A DNA stretch of 10,533 bases from Acidobacteriota bacterium (lineage in GTDB: Bacteria; Acidobacteriota; Terriglobia; Versatilivoradales; Versatilivoraceae), in NCBI GenBank assembly GCA_028875135.1, contig JAPPFQ010000092.1, positions 1,605 to 12,137 of the forward strand. Direction: 5' to 3'. Within the stretch, counting starts at the first letter, position 1. The number at the start of each line of letters is the position of its first letter. The position numbers were made by a program, and so were the translations under genes. The notes below the pieces were generated by a model. That model was not told where the DNA came from. It searched no databases and saw nothing but the letters and a program-made list of their open reading frames with translations. Positions 7,711-10,533 of the stretch are shown in pieces.

Positions 7711-8661
7711 TCAGCCGCGGGCCGGACCGAAGGCCGACCAGCCCAGCAGGTAGCGGGCGTGGGGCGGGTAGCGATCCACGATATCGTCCGGGATGCTGCG
7801 GGTATAGTCGGTGAAGGGCTTGATCCAGGCGCGAATGAAGTTCCCCAGCACGGCCCGCCGCGGACCGTCCGTCAGGTTGGTGCCGGCCCGGTGCCAGGTC
7901 TGGGAGAACCAGATCGCCAGGCTGCCGGCAGGGGCCGTCAAGGCCACCTCGCCTTCAACCGAATCGTAGGTCCAGGGCGGCTTCTTCCCGCTGAGGTGGG
8001 TTTCGGCCACCACTCGGGTGGCGCCGTTCTCCACGGTGAAGTCGTCCAGCATCCAGCCGATGGCGATCGCCATGGGGATGGTGGGAAGCGGCTCGGGGAC
8101 CATGGTGAACGGCGAATCGACATGCCAGTAGGAGGGCTCCGAATGGGGGCCGATGCGGGTGGCGGCCATATCGGACAGCACGCAGTCCTTCCCCAGCAGC
8201 TCACCCATGAGCTGCCGCAGAATGGGATGGTCGAACAGGCGGTCGCAGCCAATCAGCTTGGCGGGAAGGTTGAAGCAGCGCTGCATGCGGCCTTCGTCCA
8301 GGAGCAGGGGGATGTGGAGAAAGTTGTGATTCACCTCTTCCGCGGGCACCGGCCAGGGAGTATCGTGATTGAGAGCCCTGGTGTGGCGGATCCTCTTCAT
8401 GACCCGACCCAGTTCTTCCGCGTCTACCTTGTAGGTTCTGGCCAGGTAGGCTTCGATTTCAGCATCGTGGGGAGATTCCGGGCCGTCTCCCGGATCGAAG
8501 TGAAACTCGCGCTCCCGGGCCATAAGCCGGTCACAATCCGTGACGATCTGCTGCAGTTCCTTCCCTCGGAAAACCCGGTCGAAAATCACATAGCCCTGCT
8601 GCTTCAGAAATTCACCGCCTTCCTGCAACTGTTCCGGGTCAAAGACCTTGCAAGCATCCAT
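7711..8661 (-). CDS. Phytanoyl-CoA dioxygenase (PhyH) family Fe(II)/2-oxoglutarate oxygenase
   Basis: 316 residues from the ATG at 8661, a typical PhyH (PF05721) length; no signal peptide, so cytoplasmic. The family couples 2-oxoglutarate decarboxylation to hydroxylation (in some members halogenation) of a substrate. The iron-binding triad is complete: His180 and Asp182 in WHVDS, and His257 in TWHRAGTN. Arg268, 11 residues after the last His, is the likely 2-oxoglutarate carboxylate ligand (GPRRAVLGNF). An acidic residue at the HxD position argues for hydroxylase rather than halogenase chemistry. The N-terminal FLKQQGYVIFDRVF is the usual PhyH opening. The substrate cannot be read from the sequence; these paralogues are numerous in marine and soil bacteria. 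The gene is convergent with the halogenase-like gene and divergent from vapBC, so it looks monocistronic. An ATG at 8667 would add two residues but sits too close to the Shine-Dalgarno. Confidence 0.93.
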   Translation of the reverse strand: MDACKVFDPEQLQEGGEFLKQQGYVIFDRVFRGKELQQIVTDCDRLMAREREFHFDPGDGPESPHDAEIEAYLARTYKVDAEELGRVMKRIRHTRALNHDTPWPVPAEEVNHNFLHIPLLLDEGRMQRCFNLPAKLIGCDRLFDHPILRQLMGELLGKDCVLSDMAATRIGPHSEPSYWHVDSPFTMVPEPLPTIPMAIAIGWMLDDFTVENGATRVVAETHLSGKKPPWTYDSVEGEVALTAPAGSLAIWFSQTWHRAGTNLTDGPRRAVLGNFIRAWIKPFTDYTRSIPDDIVDRYPPHARYLLGWSAFGPARG

Positions 8662-8668
8662 CGTCATG

Positions 8669-8674
8669 CCTCCC
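8669..8674 (-). promoter_or_regulatory. Shine-Dalgarno GGGAGG deciding the PhyH start
   Basis: On the minus strand GGGAGG ends 7 nt before the ATG at 8661 but only 1 nt before the ATG at 8667. The spacing favours 8661 as the real start, two codons inside the longest reading. Confidence 0.6.
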
Positions 8675-8705
8675 TTCGAACCTCAGGGGTAATGTCGGCG
8701 ACACC

Positions 8706-8734
8706 ATAATACTCCTTTCAATGGCAGTTCTGCA
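8706..8734 (-). promoter_or_regulatory. Candidate sigma-70-like promoter for the PhyH gene
   Basis: Reading the minus strand, TATTAT (8711-8706; five of six matches to TATAAT) lies 17 bp after TGCAGA (8734-8729; three of six matches to TTGACA). A transcript starting near 8699 would carry a leader of about 38 nt that includes the GGGAGG site. The weak -35 keeps confidence low. Confidence 0.35.
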
Positions 8735-8871
8735 CCTCTCGAAGGCAGCTTCCTGAAGGATTCCACCTCCAGTTCGGGTTTCCCGCGGGCTTGGAAGGTT
8801 TGTGGTTGCGGAAATGGCCGTTTGTACGCCTCACCAACCCGATTTCGAAAAAATTACTGAGTCTCCCAGGG

Positions 8872-8900
8872 TCGACAAATACCTTGGTAAGATGTAAACT
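8872..8900 (+). promoter_or_regulatory. Candidate vapBC promoter, possibly producing a leaderless mRNA
   Basis: TCGACA (8872-8877; five of six matches to TTGACA) and TAAACT (8895-8900; four of six matches to TATAAT) are 17 bp apart. Transcription would begin near 8907, almost at the ATG at 8909. No Shine-Dalgarno precedes that ATG, which agrees with leaderless initiation. The -10 box lies inside the inverted repeat at 8887-8903, a common arrangement for an autorepressed toxin-antitoxin operon. Confidence 0.4.
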
Positions 8901-8903
8901 TAC
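8887..8903. promoter_or_regulatory. Candidate VapB/VapBC operator (inverted repeat)
   Basis: GTAAG and CTTAC form a 5-bp inverted repeat separated by 7 bp, ending 5 bp before the vapB start codon. AbrB-type antitoxins bind such short palindromes as dimers, and toxin-antitoxin operons are usually autorepressed. The repeat is short and could be chance; its overlap with the proposed -10 box is the main support. Confidence 0.35.
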
Positions 8904-8908
8904 TTGAC

Positions 8909-9151
8909 ATGAAAACTGTCATCTCAACAAAAGGCCAGATCGTCATACCGGTTGAATTGCGCAAGCACGACAACATTCAACCCGGCCAAGCCTTTGAAAT
9001 TGAACGGGTGGATAAAGGTGAGTATCGCCTGGTACTCACTGAACCGCCAAAAAATCAGGGACTGGTGGATACACTCCTGGCTTGCCCCGTGAAAGGCTGG
9101 TTCGTATCCATCGAATCGGAGTCGACCGACTCAGTTGATTTCTCGCCATGA
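8909..9151 (+). CDS. vapB: VapB-type antitoxin, AbrB/MazE DNA-binding domain
   Basis: 80 residues. The N-terminal half is an AbrB/SpoVT/MazE swapped-hairpin DNA-binding domain (PF04014): STKGQIVIPVELRK at residues 6-19, then QPGQAFEIE. The C-terminal part, with LLACPVKGWF (57-66) followed by SESTD, resembles the toxin-binding tail of VapB antitoxins. It should neutralise the PIN toxin encoded next and repress the operon through a nearby operator. The stop codon overlaps the toxin start (ATGA, 4 bp), implying translational coupling. No Shine-Dalgarno precedes the ATG. Base composition is visibly richer in A and T than in the flanking genes, which fits acquisition by horizontal transfer. Confidence 0.9.
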   Translation: MKTVISTKGQIVIPVELRKHDNIQPGQAFEIERVDKGEYRLVLTEPPKNQGLVDTLLACPVKGWFVSIESESTDSVDFSP

Positions 9152-9555
9152 CCCTGCTGGTCGATGCTAACGTGCTATGCGAGCTTACCAAGCCCAGGCC
9201 CGATCCGAATGTGATCACCTGGCTGCGACACAACGAGCGTCGCCTGGTCATTGATCCAGTGATTCTGGGAGAGATTCGCTACGGTATTCTTCTGCTTCCA
9301 GACGGACACCGGCGGCGGCATCTATTGAGCTGGTTCGAGGAGGTCGTCTCCCGCATTCACTGTGTTCCGTGGGATGCCGAAACGGGTTTGCGCTGGGCGG
9401 AACTCCTGGCGCGTCTTCGCGCCACCGGCCGGTCGATGCCGATCAAGGACAGCCTGATTGCAGCAACTGCACTGACTCATCGGCTTCAACTTGCGACGCG
9501 AGATCGGCGCCATTTCGAGGCCTGCGGGGTGGAACTTGTCGACCCGTTCGCTTGA
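9148..9555 (+). CDS. vapC: VapC-type PIN-domain ribonuclease toxin
   Basis: 135 residues, the usual length of a VapC toxin, with one PIN domain (PF01850) covering the whole protein. The four acidic metal-binding residues are present: Asp6 (LLVDANVL), Glu42 (ILGEIRYG), Asp101 (MPIKDSLIAATAL) and Asp119 (LATRDRRHF). The fold binds Mg2+ or Mn2+ and cuts RNA; characterised VapC toxins cut tRNAs or the 23S sarcin-ricin loop, but the target here cannot be inferred. The ending GVELVDPF is typical of FitB-like VapC proteins. It overlaps vapB by 4 bp, so antitoxin and toxin are translated together. All four catalytic positions being intact suggests an active toxin. Confidence 0.92.
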   Translation: MTLLVDANVLCELTKPRPDPNVITWLRHNERRLVIDPVILGEIRYGILLLPDGHRRRHLLSWFEEVVSRIHCVPWDAETGLRWAELLARLRATGRSMPIKDSLIAATALTHRLQLATRDRRHFEACGVELVDPFA

Positions 9556-9660
9556 TAGCGCTTCGCTTGCTCCGTAGCCTATTCCCACCGCCCGGTGCTT
9601 TAAACCTGGCTGCCTGAAGTTTCTGTGCAGACCCACCGAACGGGGAGCGCGTAGGCAATC

Positions 9661-9665
9661 AGGAG
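9661..9665 (+). promoter_or_regulatory. Shine-Dalgarno AGGAG of the Tat-exported unknown gene
   Basis: AGGAG lies 8 nt before the ATG at 9674 and fixes the start of an otherwise unfamiliar protein. The 118-bp gap after vapC (9556-9673) shows no clear -10/-35 pair and no strong terminator. Confidence 0.6.
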
Positions 9666-9673
9666 CACAGACT

Positions 9674-10533
9674 ATGGAGAAACAAGCCAAACAACCTCCC
9701 GGCCGAGGTCGGGCTCCCGGCGGCCAGAGCCGGCGGGACTTTCTGAAGTCCGGAACTCTGGCGGGAGCCGCCGGGCTGCTGACCCCCGCTTGCGGGCTGG
9801 AACAGACCGGAAAGCGGGGTTCGACCAGCGGCAGGCCGGTGACTCCGGGGCCCGACGACATCGTCCTGGAGAACCGGCAAGCCCGTCTCATCATCAGTCC
9901 GGGCGGCACGGCCCGAAGCCTCTGGCACAAGGAGACCGACCAGGAATGTCTGGCGCCCGGGACCGCCACGCCCGCTTTCTCGGTAACCCAGTACCGTCCC
10001 TACGAGAACGAGCTGCAGCTCAGGTACCCCGCCAAGTCCAGGACCTTCCCGGTCCGTTCGGTGCGCCGGGAAGGAGACCGGCTGTTGCTGGAATTCGAGC
10101 TGGTGGATCATGAAATCACCCTCAGAACCCGGGTCACTGAGGACTACTTCAGCTTTGCCGTGGAGAAGATCGAGTCGGCCAGAAAACCGGGCTATCGCCA
10201 GAAACGGCCGACCCCGCTCGACGAGGTGTGCCTGCTCCAGCTCCCGGTCCGCGACCGCAAGCATTTCGGGGAGTGGCTGAACGTCCAGTGGGACGACTCG
10301 GTGGCCGTCTGCCTGCTGGGAACCGACCCTCACCCGCGCATCGACGGACTGGAACGGGACGGCTACCACCTGATGCAGGCCGCGGCCGTGCGGGGGGTCA
10401 AGCTGGAGGGGGTGGGAGCGGCGCTCATCCTGACCGGCGCCGAGCGGATCCTGGACGGGGTGGCGCAGGTGGAGAAGCATTTCGACCTGCCTCCCGGGGT
10501 CGAGAGCCGCCGTCGCAAGGAATACCCTTATTC
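9674..10533 (+). CDS. Tat-exported protein of unknown function (3' part missing)
   Basis: Partial gene: 286 codons are open from the ATG at 9674 to the right edge. A textbook twin-arginine signal, SRRDFLK (residues 19-25), is followed by a hydrophobic segment ending TPAC, with Cys40. The context before Cys40 is not a strict lipobox, so a lipoprotein is only possible. The mature part begins with beta-rich sequence (IVLENRQARLIISPGG, then SLWHKETDQ), followed by alternating strands such as RLLLEFELVDHEITLRTRV, suggesting a beta-sandwich. Openings like this occur in secreted glycoside hydrolases and galactose-mutarotase-like domains, but I see no catalytic motif and assign no function. It could be another carbohydrate-active enzyme like the GH97 gene at the left edge; that is inference from context. 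It follows vapBC by 118 bp with its own ribosome binding site and is probably transcribed separately. Confidence 0.85.
   Translation, partial: MEKQAKQPPGRGRAPGGQSRRDFLKSGTLAGAAGLLTPACGLEQTGKRGSTSGRPVTPGPDDIVLENRQARLIISPGGTARSLWHKETDQECLAPGTATPAFSVTQYRPYENELQLRYPAKSRTFPVRSVRREGDRLLLEFELVDHEITLRTRVTEDYFSFAVEKIESARKPGYRQKRPTPLDEVCLLQLPVRDRKHFGEWLNVQWDDSVAVCLLGTDPHPRIDGLERDGYHLMQAAAVRGVKLEGVGAALILTGAERILDGVAQVEKHFDLPPGVESRRRKEYPY

Noticed and set aside
7624..8709. 361-codon open frame on the plus strand
   Set aside because: Antisense to the PhyH gene; the minus strand has the full HxD...H iron site.
9545..9578. Direct repeat TTCGCTTG around the vapC stop codon
   Set aside because: Two 8-bp copies 8 nt apart; too short to support an attachment site or target duplication, and no matching copy was seen at the other side of vapBC.
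9659..10480. 273-codon open frame on the minus strand
   Set aside because: Antisense to a gene with a Shine-Dalgarno and a perfect Tat signal.

Overview
The window is GC-rich, densely coded bacterial DNA, most likely from an Acidobacteriota, Planctomycetota or Verrucomicrobiota genome. The basis is a planctomycete-type cytochrome c/DUF1549/DUF1553 protein followed by a DUF1501 protein, two Tat-exported proteins, a GH97 glycoside hydrolase and a PhyH-family dioxygenase. There is no rRNA or marker gene, so the phylum cannot be fixed from this window. I see no tRNA, rRNA, CRISPR array, transposase or phage gene.

Layout. (1) 1-1346, minus strand: N-terminal two thirds of a secreted GH97 alpha-glycosidase, cut off by the left edge. 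(2) 1347-1555: divergent intergenic region with a perfect TATAAT at 1521-1526. (3) 1556-7526, plus strand: three genes in one direction, namely the PSCyt1-DUF1549-DUF1553 protein, a Tat-exported DUF1501 protein 61 bp later, and a flavin-dependent halogenase-like oxidoreductase 30 bp after that. (4) 7527-7710: gap between convergent genes, holding a GC-rich inverted-repeat element that looks like a dispersed repeat. (5) 7711-8661, minus strand: PhyH-family Fe(II)/2-oxoglutarate dioxygenase. (6) 8662-8908: divergent regulatory region. (7) 8909-9555: a vapBC toxin-antitoxin pair overlapping by 4 bp and visibly less GC-rich than its surroundings. (8) 9674-10533, plus strand: N-terminal part of a Tat-exported protein of unknown function, cut off by the right edge.

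How they may work together. The GH97 enzyme and the PSCyt1/DUF1553 and DUF1501 proteins all carry export signals, so they probably act outside the cytoplasm. This fits the polymer-degrading lifestyle of these phyla, but the biochemical role of the DUF1553/DUF1501 pair is not established. The halogenase-like enzyme has no export signal and should work in the cytoplasm. Its close spacing behind the exported pair is the most unusual arrangement here. The vapBC pair looks like an independent inserted module. Both partial genes at the edges were read by hand from the start codon to the window edge.
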